Shown piece by piece: positions 24,846-37,246 of a stretch of DNA of 64,000 nucleotides. Location: the NCBI RefSeq assembly GCF_018812025.1, contig NC_063053.1, positions 9,432,123 to 9,496,122 of the forward strand. Reading direction: 5' to 3'. The notes beneath the pieces were generated by a model. That model was given only the letters and a program-made list of their open reading frames with translations, did no database searches and was not told where the DNA came from. This stretch comes from Megalobrama amblycephala (lineage: Eukaryota > Chordata > Actinopteri > Cypriniformes > Xenocyprididae). Within the stretch, counting starts at the first letter, position 1. Each line of letters opens with the position of its first letter. The position numbers were made by a program, and so were the translations under genes.

Positions 24846-26209
24846 CTACAGTGGTTCAACCTTAATGTTATGAAGTGACGAGAATACTTTTTGTGGGCAA
24901 AAAAACACAAAAATAATGACTTTATTCAACAATTTGAACCATTGTCATACATAGTGAACTCAGCGCATGCTTCCTTGTTTACGTCCGAATGCCGGCTCCT
25001 TATTATACAGATTTCACAGCAAAAAGATGCATGTACCACAACCTGAAGGTGTACAGTTTTAGAATTATACTAAAAGGCCTTTTACTTGCTATTTAAGCAT
25101 AAACTTTCAATCATATGACAAAAGGCATGTAATAGGTGGTGTATAACAGATTAATTTAAAGGTCTTATCAAAACCGATACAGTAGGCTTTATAGAGTTAA
25201 AAATCAAACCACTCACATTTACTCGTTCTGCTAAAATGATGATGTCAACAGACATTTGCCTTCTCCGTCAGTCTGCTGTGTTTATAGTCAAGTGACTTCC
25301 GAGAGTCTGCCCGCTCGCATGAACCCTTACTCCTGAAGACTAAACATTGCTGTCTTTGTTAGAAGTTGGAGAATTTGCAGTCATGGCTGACACCTCCACC
25401 TCTCGCTGTCTCTGTGTGATTAGTGGTGTGTGTTAAGAAGGATTTCCCCACGTGTGAGGCCCAGACGATGGATTGGGGAGGACTCCGCTGAGAGCCAGCG
25501 GTGGGCCCGTGCGCTTGAGCAGAATATATTGGTGTCCCATATAACCTGCATTGTGCATGTGAGGTGCTGTAGGTAGAGGGTGCAGAGCAGCCGGTCAGCA
25601 CTTCTGGTATTTGGTTCAGAGTTCTGCATGGCTGATCAGAGGGACTGAGAAAAAGAATAGGCCACGATGTGAACAGGGGCCCACATTGTTCTGTGCATAA
25701 CAGGCCAACAGCAGATGGTGGATGAGCCAATATGGCTTACATACACCCACACATTGACATGAGTATGCTGGACGTCACATGTATTGAATATATTGTCTGT
25801 CATGCTGCCTGCAGGAATCCAGAATCTGCAATTGAGCAAGACTTGCCGGGAGCCTTTCACAGTTAGATGTTTTTATTGGATTACGAGGTTCACACTACGC
25901 ACTTTCAGTGCTTTGAAGTTTCATTTTTCCTGGACTTCATTTACTAGGGCTTAAAATAGAGCCATTCATACTCAGGATGTTGTATTTGAATAAAATGTCA
26001 ATTCACATCTGTTCCTTAGTGATGGATTTAAAGGGATAGTTCATAAAATTTTTTTTAAAAAATTCTGTCATTATTCACACTCATGTCACTCCAAACCTCT
26101 AAGATTTTCTTCTGTGAAGCACAAAAGGAACGTTCACACCACTCTTTTCCAAACAATGAAAGTAAATTGTGACTTTGAGCTCTAGAAAAGCACCATGAAA
26201 GTAGTCCAT

Positions 26210-26800
26210 TTAAAGGTGCTCTAGAACTTTTTAAAAAAAGATGTAATATACGTCTAAGGTGTCCCCTGAATGTGTCTGTGAAGTTTCAGCTCGAAATACC
26301 CCATAGATTTTTTTAAATTCATTTTTTTAACTGCCTATTTTGGGGCATCATTATAAATGAGCCGATTTAGGGCTACTGGCCCTTTAATTCTCGTGCTCTA
26401 CGCCCACGGAGCTCGCGCTTGCCTTGAACAGTGCATAAACAAAGTTTACACAGCTAATATAACCATCTTTACAAAGTGTTCGTCATGCATGCGGCATGCA
26501 TGCGTCGGATTATGTGAGTATTGTATACTGTTATATTGTTTACATTTGATTCTGAATGAATTTGAGGTTTTGCTCCGTGGCTAAAGCTAACATTACACAC
26601 TGTTGGAGAGATTTATAAAGTATGAAATTGTTTATGCATTATACAGACTGCAAGTGTTTAAAAATGAAAATAGCGACGGCTCTTGTCTCCGTGAACACAG
26701 TAAGAAATGATGGTAACTTTAACCACATTTAACAGTACATTAGCAACATGCTAACGAAACATTTAGAAAGACAATTTACAAATATCACTAAAAATATCAT
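26210..26800 (+). mobile_element. TTAA-type element, family A, copy 3 (truncated, opposite orientation)
   Basis: It starts TTAAAGGTGCTCTAG and runs through the reverse complement of copies 1 and 2 (gaagtttcagctcgaaatac, gcatgcggcatgcatgcg, cgtttcgttagcatg reversed). It stops abruptly at about 26800, in the ttgtaaatat / tatcat segment. It sits inside the outer element at 26028-27561. Confidence 0.78.
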
Positions 26801-26990
26801 TTTTAAATTTGGTAATGGTTGATGTTGGATATTTAATTGTGCACGCTCAATTTTTTCCATATTTTACATTTAGGTTAACTCTGATGTCAACGCTCACTTA
26901 ATCTTAATCTTATCTTAAAACAAATAATTTATAATAGAAATTTAATATAGTATCATAATGATTGAAAATTTAATTTATCATTCTTACACT

Positions 26991-27470
26991 CTAAAAAATG
27001 CTGGGTTAAAAACAACTTTTCAAGTTGGGTTGAAAATGGACAAACCCAGCAATTGGATTGTTGTAACCCAGCGGTTGGGTTAAATGTTTACCCAACCTGC
27101 TGGGTAGTTTTATTTAACTCAACTATTGTATAAACTAAAGATGACTGTATTGCTTGCTTAAAATTAATCCAAAGTATGTTGGAAATTACATGTACCTGTA
27201 TTAATATGTTTAATAAATGAACATTTATTAAGTTTAATGAATAATAATGAATGCAATTAATATTCAAATAAGTTTAATGAATAATAATGAATTTCCAACC
27301 TATTTTGAGTTCATTTTAAGCCAGTCATATAGTAATTTTTAAACAATAGTTGGGTTAAATAAAATTGCCCAGCACAAACATTTAACCCAACTGTTGGGAT
27401 GAAACAACCCACCCGCTGGGTTTTACGTTTTCAGTCCAACTTGGGTTGTTTTTAACCCAGCATTTTTTAG
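26991..27470. mobile_element. Fold-back MITE with CTAAAAAATGCTGGGTT ends (480 bp)
   Basis: The left end CTAAAAAATGCTGGGTTAAA and the right end tttaacccagcattttttag are inverted, and pairing continues inside (caagttggg, cccaacttg; gcggttgggttaaatgttt, aaacatttaacccaactgt). It is inserted in the family E element. Confidence 0.85.
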
Positions 27471-28829
27471 GGTAACATGAAAATCCCTACATGGTTTGGG
27501 ATCAATATGAGGGTAAGTAAATAATGATAGAATTTAAATTTTTGAATGAACTATTACTTAAATTGAATTCCAACACTGATCTCCTTCAGTAGCATTTTAT
27601 ATAATATATATATAATAATATATATAAGTTAATATATAAACAAATATACCCAAATATGAATCTAAGAAAACTGATGTGTTGTAATGTTACGATCTTTCAG
27701 GTACTAACTCTGCAGGACAACATCTGGAAACAGCCAGTGCATATATCACACATTGCGTGGTCAAGAATACAGGCACAATTTAGCCATTAGGATGGTGGCG
27801 AGGCAGCAGGTTACATGTTTTCTGTGAAGAGCTTTCTGACTTCCTCCACTGGTGAAATGCCTGGAGGGCAAACATATAGTGGGCCCCCTCACAAGCTGGC
27901 CTATTCCTCTCCACCGAATGTGAGAGCCTCCATATGCTTAACTCTGAGAGGCTCTAGACAAACAAGGCCTGTTCCCTGTTTATTTATGTTGTGTAATGTT
28001 TTTTTGAGTGTGTGTATACAGATTGTGTATGTAGAAGAGGTCACAGAGTTTTTCTCTCTGTGATATAGACACTCAAAGCCTCTTAAGCGATACATTTTGT
28101 GTTTTTGTTTTTTGAAATGGATGACTTGAATGTTGTGAAGTTGGATGGGATCATTTTGATTCTTTTAACAATTTTCATTTAATAATTTAGCTTTTTGGTA
28201 TAACAATTTCCCCCCCAAAATTTGAGAATTTTGTTGCACTTGTGGCTTTCAAATAACGGGCCAACAAAAAAATGCTTATAAATCTCCCATTATGCTATGT
28301 TATTGCCAAATATTGGATTCAATCTTTTTGTCAACTTGTTTTCTTTCAATTAGCACAGGTTTTGTATTTCTTTTTGAGGCTGATTGATCATAGTCCTCAT
28401 TGATCTGAGCTCATGCATCTACATTATTTTGATTTATAAGCCGGTCATTTTTGACCCAGAACACCAAATCAGATAGGATTTTTAACACAGATGCAAATGC
28501 AACGTTATTGTACAGTGTTACCCAAATTAAAATTTAATGCAGCCTTATAAAGACCAGAATATGCCTCTACTGTGATTATCATGTTCCTAATTTAATAAAT
28601 TTCTTAAAGTAAAAAATATCAGGCTGATACAAGATAAAAAAGACCCCTGCAGACCCTCATTACTGTGCCAAGTTCAGAAAGTCTCTTAAAACACCAGGCA
28701 GTTTGATCTTTTTAGATTAGTTCAGGTTGTAATGTGGTGCAGTTCTTCTCAAAACTTAATGAGATTTTTACCTTTAAATAAAAAAGGGTTTGAAAAATAA
28801 TGATTCACTGGGAGCATGAACTGTACCAA

Positions 28830-29290
28830 AGACTATAGAATAACACAAGACGTGTCACTCGTATTGTTTTGAATGGGAGAAAGTGTAACGCGCAATATGG
28901 CGGAATAAGTCCCGCCTTCTAAATAAGAGCCAATCGCCGACTGATAAAGTCTTCGCGTCACTTCAGCGGCCGTTAGAATCACCGGTTTCTATAGAAACAG
29001 TCAGACGCTCGCCTCCGAAGAGACGCGCATTTAGGTCTGCGCATGCGCATTAGCTTGATCCAGCCTGAAAAAATACAGTTTTTTTGTCATGATTCGAGCG
29101 TTTAGAAACTAAATTTATGAGCCGGTTGTTGTTAGATTTCTTTGTTGATTTCAAATATGAAATTTAATCATAATGTTGGCGAACAGTTTTGGAGAATTTG
29201 ATGTTTCCCCATTCAAAGAGATTGCATGATGCCCAGGATGCCTGAGAGGCGTTTCAAAGATGGCCGCTGAGTGAAATGACTTGTCTTTAA
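28830..29290. repeat. GC-richer interspersed repeat
   Basis: The block from gactatagaataacacaag to gtctttaagggactttga contains aatatggcggaataagtccc, tgatgcccaggatgcctgag and aagatggccgctgagtg. I recognise it as a type repeated in cyprinid genomes, but no second copy lies in the window. It carries part of a 157-codon minus-strand frame that I regard as chance. Confidence 0.5.
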
Positions 29291-29968
29291 GGGACTTTGA
29301 CTGTACACACTGAACTTGATTTTTTGGAATTTTTGGAATGTTGAATTTCATTCCATCATCTTTACACCCACTACACATTATAGTGTGTCTGCAGTAGCGG
29401 TTGGCATTGGCACCCGCTCCAGGTCTGGTGGAGAGAGGACGTCCTGACCAGTTGTGCAGGCAGGGATGGTTTATGCCTTCGGTGAGACAGCGTGTTTGGT
29501 TGGCACGCAGTGGTGTAGGGTGACCGCTTGGCCAGCTAAGCAGTGAACAGCATCTGGACATTGCCGGAGCTTCCAGCGGATCTGATGAGCAGATGGACAG
29601 AAGGCAGTCTAGAAAGAACAGCACTGATCCTAGACAGGAAAAGAGAGGAAGATAAACTAGTGGGGGGAAAAAAGAAAAAGATGGGGTTCATAGGGTTGAG
29701 GTGTGTTTGTGTGTGTTGTTGGAACGCGTTCTGGGAAATGGCAGTGTGTGTGTTCTTGCAGCATGTGACAGGAACTGAGCTGAATCAAGCCTCTCCAAAG
29801 CACAGTAGATCTCAGACTAAGTACTTCCCCTGCTTGAGATCTCCATGGCAATGTAACATATGTAAATCAAATAAACACACATGCATACACACAAGTTCTC
29901 ATATCATGCTTGCGTAAAAATACAATATTCATCATTTTAATTGGATTTGATGCATAAAATCTGAAAAG

Positions 29969-30640
29969 AGTAGTTCAAGCAAAAAAGATTCTGTCATCAT
30001 TTACTCTCCTCATGTTGTTCCAAACCTGGATCACTTTTTTTCCCCATGCAATTGCAACAAATGCATCTGAAATGTTTTGGGCTTTACAAAGGACATTAAA
30101 GCATTGTAAAATTATCATGTAAGTATTCCAAAAGTAGTCTGAAAATGGCAGTTTACACCACACACACTGTAGCCATAACTATAAAGTTTTAATAATCTTT
30201 CTAATTCCTTAAGGAAATCCGCACCAAAATACGATAACAACACAGAGGAACAATATCAATGGAATAACTTTCAGAACAACTTTTTCCAGATGAATGATGA
30301 AAACACCAACTTTAAAGAGTGTGACATGAACATAATTCCAGCATATGCTTGTAATAAACAGATTACAGTTACTGTATTAGTTATCTTTATAGCTGTCGTT
30401 CTTGATGTGAATGGGACTAAAGACTCATGCACAGTTTTTCTAATGCTTTGTGTGAGAAACAGAATTTATATTGACATTCACTGAAAATCTTGCTCTCCTC
30501 ATTGAGTCACTGGGGTCACATCATATATTCAAGAGTATATTAACTTTTTCAAAAATTTCTTGTGTTCCATAAAGGAAAAAATCACAACATGAGAGTGAGT
30601 AAATGATGACCAAATTTTTATTTTTCAATAACCAAGAAGG
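29969..30640. mobile_element. Family E element, diverged copy
   Basis: The left side reads gtagttcaagcaaaaaagat, then tctgtcatcatttactctcc and tgttgttccaaacctgg. The right side reads tgttccataaaggaaaaaat, then catgagagtgagtaaatgat, the reverse complement with drift. The exact ends are uncertain because both termini have decayed. Confidence 0.6.
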
Positions 30641-30863
30641 ATTTTAATGGAGGTGGGTCTTCTTGTGCTTTTGGAAAATCCAAGTTGCTGTGTGTTCCCA
30701 CACATCCTCACATCCTCAAAATGAATTTCCAGCGTCCATCAAATGCTCTGTCACAGCTTCCTCTAGTATGCCAGTGCCCAGAAACTCGCATGTAGGTAAT
30801 GCAGAGCAGCCTTTCCAACTGTTATCCATGCAAATATATCTACCACAGTAAAATCAGTATAGC

Positions 30864-31400
30864 TAATGCTGCCTTCACATGCTATTGGAATTATCGTAAA
30901 GTTTCCTAGTCAGAAATTGGACATGAATGCCCTCTCAAGTTATATTAACTACTGGGAAACTCTGAGATAACTGGGATTTTTGCCTTTAAAAAGATTTCGC
31001 CAAGAAATAGACAAGAATAAACCCTGGTGTCCTCCGTGTTTTCTATTATTTCTGACAGCAAAGCACTCGAAAGTGACGAGCTCGTAATCACAACGTCAGA
31101 AGTGGGAAATATGACATTTCGGTAACACTTTAGTATGGGGAACAATTCTCAATTTTAACTAGTTGCTTATTAGCTTGCTGTTTATTAGCACATATTAATG
31201 CCTTATTCTGCATGATCATATTCTACATCCCTTAATCCTACCCCATACCTAAACGTAAACACTACAACAACTACCTTACTAACTATTAATAAGCCGTAAA
31301 TTAAGAGTTTACTGGTGCAAAAGTCATAGTTAATAGTGAATATGTGTTCCCCATACTAAAGTGTTACGGAAATGTATGATAGCACGTGAAGGCAGCGTTA
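30864..31400. mobile_element. MITE with GCTGCCTTCACRTGCTAT ends, interrupted
   Basis: The left end TAATGCTGCCTTCACATGC and the right end gcacgtgaaggcagcgtta are inverted repeats. It is split near its right end by the MITE at 31122-31367. Confidence 0.8.
31122..31367. mobile_element. MITE with GTAACACTTTAGTATGGGG ends (246 bp)
   Basis: A perfect 23-bp terminal inverted repeat (31122-31144 and 31345-31367) starts GTAACACTTTAGTATGGGG. It is inserted in the element at 30864-31400. Confidence 0.88.
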
Positions 31401-32883
31401 ATCTTCCATTAACACATTAATTCATTAGTTCATTTGGAGTGTTCACACTGAAAATTTTGTATGCAATTCTTGCAGTCTACCTTAAAACTGGCTAAATTAG
31501 TGAGTAATCGTGCAAGCCCTGTTTTCTCACATATTCTTCACATAGTCTGGATGAAAGTTTGTGATGTTTGTTACCAAACAGATTGTGACTGCAGCCAAGG
31601 ATGCTGGTTTTGTGCCACTGAATATTATTTTGAGGCGTAATAGAGAAGGGTGTTGAAAAGTTCTCTGTGTCCCCGTCAACAGGCCATAACTTCGCTGTAA
31701 AGGTCCGAGCACACCGCAGCAACAATTTACAGGCACATTACACATACCTCATGTTTGATTGTTTGGGATTTTGCTTCAGTTTAGTCTCACTTCAGTTTCA
31801 TTCCCAAATGTAAATCCTAGATAAATGGGAGTTACAACACGACACTTACCAGCTTTGGGTTTGGGGAACAGAGGAATGTCGGAATTTCAGTCACTCCTGA
31901 CTCATTGGATGCTGCTCCGTGTTTGTGGCGGTGCCTGTTTCTCTCATTTGAGTTAGAAACATATAACGGAAACGCAATCTTTTTTCATTTTATTCCGGTT
32001 TATTCTTTGTTCAGGCATGTAATCCTTCACCAAGACTAGGTTTATTTTGATATCATGTTTGGTTTATAGATTTGTACATATTGCTGATTGGGGAACAAAC
32101 CTGAGGTTGCTATAAGAGGTGAAGTGGTGTGCAGTTGCCTCAAACCTTTATAGATTTATACATCTGCTTAATGTTCTATTTTTTGTATTACTTTAAAATA
32201 CACATACATTCCCAATTTGGAAAGTACTCCACTTCCTTTGTGGCACACATGGAATTCAGATCAGGGGGGAAACAAAACGTAAATCGGAGGAACTAAGCTT
32301 ATCACACACACACAAAAAAAACTTTTACCATGGAAAGATAGGTTTAGTTATTTATTTTTATTTCCCCAGTTCCGGGAAAGCATTATTTTATTAGTTTTGC
32401 AGATATAATTACTCTTCCCATTAGATAAAAACTGAGTTACTGACTTTTTGTTGAACTATCACCAATTTCGAAAATGCAACATTCACTTGTCTCATAACTT
32501 TTCTTCAAAAAAGTTCAAATGGTGGCAACTGATTTTCTTTGTAATTGCATGTCTGTAAAGTAATAAAAAGAACTTGGAAATGTTGTAATTAGGTATTTTA
32601 ATGACATTTTCCCCAGTAAGTTTCCAGTGATTATGTTTTTACCAGTGGGAAAATGGGACTTCTAGTTATATCTGATTTGCCAAATTGGCTGACAGAAGAT
32701 ACTCAAGTGTATGGTTAGCTATTTCAATTTCAGGGCTTTATTTCAAAAATAAAAAGGACATGCTTATAGTTCTTAAAGTCTCCTTTTGTTTTGTTTTTAG
32801 ATATGTTAACTACTTTATTATTTGTTTGATACCATGAAAAGAAATTCATTGTTTGTATGGTTTAGTTTTTTTTTTTTTTTTTT

Positions 32884-33075
32884 GGCATCTATGGTCTTTA
32901 ATATCCATAAAACCTTTCCAATTGCACAAAAGGTTCTTTATAATGGAAAAAAGTTCTTTAGATCATTAAAATGTTCCTCACACTAAGAAAAAGTGGTTAT
33001 TTTAAGAACTGTTAAGGTTCTTTGCCAAAATGGTTCACTGTGAAACCCTTTTTAACCTTTATTTTTAAGAGTGTA
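32884..33075. repeat. MITE fragment ending ttaagagtgta
   Basis: Blocks such as gcacaaaaggttctttataa, ttcctcacactaagaaaaag and tttatttttaagagtgta are typical of an AAGGTTCTTT-rich cyprinid MITE as I recall it. The left terminus is missing and abuts a T-run (about 32867-32883). Confidence 0.55.
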
Positions 33076-36000
33076 CTTCCATATTTTGTTTCCAACTTGA
33101 ATCCATGGCAAGTCTAAATAATGACCAACCAGTTCATACGTTTTCCGTTTGCACCTGAAAGCAGCATATAATTCAATTTCTTCATTACCACCATGGGTGT
33201 GTATGAAAGGTGCTGTAAGCCATTTTTTTTAATGCCATGCATAGTATGTCCCTGATTTTTGCCTTATTTCAGGTATGGTAGAAATATAAAGATCTCTCCT
33301 GCCTAGTAACCTTACATTAGCCCTATTAGAAAAGCCAGTGCATGGGTATTTTAACATGTTTTTAGCTGTGTAATGTTTATTTCAACAGTTCTGCTTTTGT
33401 AATCAGCCGACAGGCTGCATTTATTTGATGGCCACTTTTGACACACCAGCCACGGTGTGTGTTGAGAGCCGCTGGCCAAACGCCAGCCCTGTAACACATA
33501 TGGTAAAGACATTGAGCTGCTCCCTGTTTATTTCAGCAATGCCACTGAAATCTCCTTGTCAGGCTTCTGTTTTAATAACTCTTGGCATGGCATGCCTTTT
33601 TACCCTCAGTAACCCAATATCGGCAGACGCCGGCTCTCTGAGCTCTCATCGCACTTCATTTTTTCGCTCTTGGCCGCAGCGTGAATGTGAGCGGTAAAAC
33701 CCTCAGTGAGGAGGTCCTATGGGAGTTTGGCAGTCTGCAGTTTTTCGCTTAACCGATGTGACAAAGCTCAATAACGGATTTGTCTGCCTAGAGTCTCGGG
33801 AGAAAACTGACGCCACGTTGGGGGAAACCTCCCCTTTTTAAGTCCGTCTTTAAATTTCTTTTTAAGAATGTGTGGTAAGTAGCAAAGCTGTACAGATTGA
33901 TCGGTATTTATGAAAGGAAATTGTGCTGTCCTCCTGCAATCATGATGTCAACATTAATAAATGTGTTGTTTCTTCGTTGTGATGAATTGTGTTTTTTCCC
34001 TTTCAAGCGAGTGTACTTTACTGCAAGGTCAGATCTTTTTTCAAAACAGACACACCAATCTTGCCCTTTTAACACCATTTTCGTATAGTTGTTGCATTCA
34101 AAGCTCCCAAAGGTCAGAGGTGTGCTCGCAAGCGTATGCATCGCAATTACAATTGTCAAGGAAAAAGCATAAAACATCCCTTAAGTTTCCTCTAAAGTGT
34201 CAGATTTTCTGTTCACCAGTAGTAAAGGTGTTGGTTTAACCCTACCCTGATGGCCATTTGTCTTGCACAAGTAACGTGTTTGTTGCTTTGGAGGATATGG
34301 ACAGGGTCGTGCAGAGAGTTCCTCGGAGGCAGGGGCTCAAATGTAAAAAAGAGGCATCTATCATTATAATTCCTATAAATAAGGGGCCATTTCGTGTCAC
34401 CATTTTGCATGTTCTTGACCAGCCTACATTTCACATAATAGACCTTAGATGGCACTTGAAATTAATTTAACCAACACTGATAGTTTCCTCAAACTGTAAA
34501 TCAGTATGCAGTACATAAATAAGAGTAAACTGGACACTACTTAGCATTAACGTGACTTCTTTTACTGCATGGTTTTGCGGAGTGCTTTGTAGTCAATTCA
34601 CATCCGATTTTTAAGCAGTGCTATTCAATTGTTAAATGAGACAAACCATAGATCCAGATCGCTCCACCAATGCAAAATAAAGTCAGTTTGTACTGTAAAA
34701 CTTTTTGAATATTTTAACCCCCCCTTTAAGAGTTATAGCCATTTTATTGTTTTATTAAGTGTTTTGCTTTGCTTGGCAATAGTACAAACAAATCAGTTGT
34801 AGCTGGCAGCATAAAACAGCAATTTTAAAAACAGTCAAATTTTACGCCAACCGGTTGCATCTGCAGGGAACTAAATGATCACAAAAACAACAGGCAGTTA
34901 TCCTAATATGGCAAGCACTCATTTATCTGTATTGCAGAAAACCATGTCATGTCACCTAATTAATATTCATGAGTTAAGCTGTAGGGTGAGGTAGTGATAC
35001 CGATTTCAGACTTCATCTTGATTAAACGTGATCTTCTTTTGAGCGATCTTTTACTCTGTGCCAGTGTTGTCCTTGCAATATTTTTTGATTCCAGTTTGTT
35101 GTCAATCACTTCGCATTTTGAGTTATTTTTAGCTGTGCTGAATAAGCCCAGACAAGACTTCCTCCACTGTTACTACCCACACAGCCTGTCTTGCGATACT
35201 CTTCCTGCTTATTGGGCAAAGATCCAAATTCACACTGGATATTTTCACACCATAAAGGCTGTTTGATGCTTTCTCACGGTTACAGTGAGCATCTGACACT
35301 CTGCAAACAGCTCTGAGGTTACTGGGTACATTCAGCATTCTCCTGGTTAGTTCACGGTCAAGATTGATCATAATTTCAAAGAATTGCTTAATAAAGTTGC
35401 ATATGTGAAAGTTTAAAGTGTGAACACCTTTTTTCTTTAGACGCATTTATTCATATATTCTTCTAGACTGACTCTAACACATGTGCACACACGCACACTC
35501 ATTCTTTTCATTTCATAGCACTTTTGCTACTGAAGTATAATGACATAAGCATCTGCGAAGGCCAGCAGGTGTTAATGCAATTCTCTCTTTATAATCTGCA
35601 TTTTATTTGTCGTAGATAAGATGACCTCAGGGCCAGTAACAGAGGATTTTTCCAATGGGTGGGGATAAAAAAGTGGAATTCAGTCGCTCTCAATGGCCCT
35701 ATTGAGATTCCTGACGCTTCAAATCCATCCTGTTTCTGCTAATGAAGTCAAATGCTTGTACTCCTGGCTTTGCCTCAGTGATTCTTAGAACAGGACCCAA
35801 CAAAGGTTCAGAGCAAATAAAAGCCAACCATATCTGCTTAAGTGAAATGTCAGTGGATCTCAATTCAGACCGGCAAATTGGCCAATTAAAGAGGAAGTAA
35901 GGCAAACTCTATTTAAACCAAATGCCCCTTGCACTTCCTGACCACACTTTTACTGTACATCATAGCTCAAAGAACATCTGCCCTTGATAAATCATCCAAC

Positions 36001-36254
36001 ACTACTGCTTTGTTTCTTTTAATCTGGTAATTAAACTATTGAGTGTGATGTTGTAGTATCATTTATATACATTTACAGCTTAACCAAAATGGAGGACTAA
36101 GAGTGTATTAATTTAAAAATAAAACTAAACATGTACTTTTCAAAAGGACAAAAAAGGCTGTGTTCGAAAGCTTAAAAATGCTGCCTTTGGAGGATGCATT
36201 TCAAGGTAGAAAGGCATCAAGGCATGTCCAATGTTAGCTTCACTTCCTGTTTCC

Positions 36255-36412
36255 AGGGGTGCACAATACTGTTCCTGGAGATCTACCTTCCTGCAAAGTT
36301 CAGCTCCAACCCTGATCAAACACAAATGAACCAGCTAATTAAGATCTTCAGGAGTACTTGTTAATTACAGACAGATGTGTTGGATCAGGATCGGATCTGA
36401 ACACCCTGGCCT
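36255..36412. repeat. Interspersed repeat (AGGGGTGCACAATA ... GAACACCCTGG)
   Basis: It includes gttcctggagatctacc, cagctccaaccctgatcaaa and accagctaattaagatctt, with a degenerate inverted relation between its ends (ggggtgcacaat, gaacaccctgg). It resembles a common cyprinid element from memory. Confidence 0.55.
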
Positions 36413-36692
36413 AAATGTACGTTTTTGACCAATGTTTTCCACTTTTGATGTCATTTCTAGCGAGAAATTAGTATTGTAATAAATATTTGCCTAGTTATCA
36501 CCAAAGCTCTCTCTGTTTTGTTGTTGGTCAATAAACTGCTATGCTTCCGCAGAAGTCTGCAATCAGTTTAGTTAGGTATCTTTGTGTGGAAACACTGCCT
36601 GCAAAGTCATTGCCTGATAGGGCAGCGAAGCAACAAGTTAGCTTCCTAAGCTTTCATTCGCAGCCCAAGACTTCCTTGGTTATTCAGCTTAT

Positions 36693-37246
36693 AAGTGAAA
36701 GTGACATGTGAAGGCCAAGTATGGTAACCCATACTCTGAATTTGTTCTCAGCATTTAACCCATTCAAGTTAGTGCACACACATTAGGAATCTCTTTTGAA
36801 AAATACAGCATTTGCTGGTTAGGTATGTTTAGAAGCATGGCAGCTGGTTTGAGCTGGTCCTTAGCTGGTCATGAGCTGGTTGAAGCTGGTCAAGTGCTGG
36901 TACTAAGATGGTCCTAAGCAACTAGCTCCAGCTCAGGACCAGCTTAAACTAGCTCATGACCAACTAAGGCTCATGACCAACCAGCATAAACCAGCTGCCA
37001 TGCTTCAAAACATACCTAACCAGCATATGCTGTTTTTTTCAACAGGGATAGTGAGTAGTGAACACACACACACACACTGCAAACCGTGGACACACACACA
37101 CAAAGAGAGCAGTGGGCAGCCATTTTGCTATGGCGATTTGGGGTTAGGTACCATACTCAAGGGCACTTTCCTGCCTATATTGAGAATCAAACCTGCAACC
37201 TTTGGGTTACCAGTCTGACTCTTTAACCATTAGGCCACAACTTCCT
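36693..37246. repeat. Interspersed repeat with a tRNA-like end, split by a MITE
   Basis: The left part (gtatggtaacccatactctg, tctcagcatttaacccattc) and the right part (gtgggcagccattttgct, tgcaacctttgggttaccag, ccattaggccacaac) match a teleost repeat that I recall as continuous. The right end, read in reverse, resembles a tRNA T-arm (GGTTTGA). A palindromic MITE separates the halves. Confidence 0.65.
36799..37039. mobile_element. Palindromic MITE with CAGCATTTGCTGGTTAGG ends
   Basis: Left arm: ttgctggttaggtatgttt then agaagcatggcagctggttt. Right arm: aaaccagctgccatgcttc then aaaacatacctaaccagcat. The middle is a run of agctggtc / gaccagct variants, so the whole element can fold back on itself. 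Confidence 0.85.

Larger units (their letters stand above)
26028..27561. mobile_element. TTAA-flanked element, family E, host of two other elements
   Basis: The left end is TTAAAGGGATAGTTCA, then attctgtcattattcacac and actccaaacc. The right end is the reverse complement with drift: ggtttgggatcaatatgagg, taagtaaataatgatag, tgaactattacttaa. The long terminal repeats (about 75 bp each) enclose the truncated family A copy and the fold-back MITE at 26991-27470. Confidence 0.78.

Noticed and set aside
25359..25730. 123-codon minus-strand open frame
   Set aside because: It has low-complexity composition and overlapping open frames on the same strand; no domain or conservation argument.
29151..29624. 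157-codon minus-strand open frame
   Set aside because: It half overlaps an interspersed repeat and has no splice context or recognisable motif.
37060..37105. ACAC-rich stretches as a satellite or CRISPR-like array
   Set aside because: They are short simple-sequence runs belonging to the interspersed repeat; there are no regular spacers.
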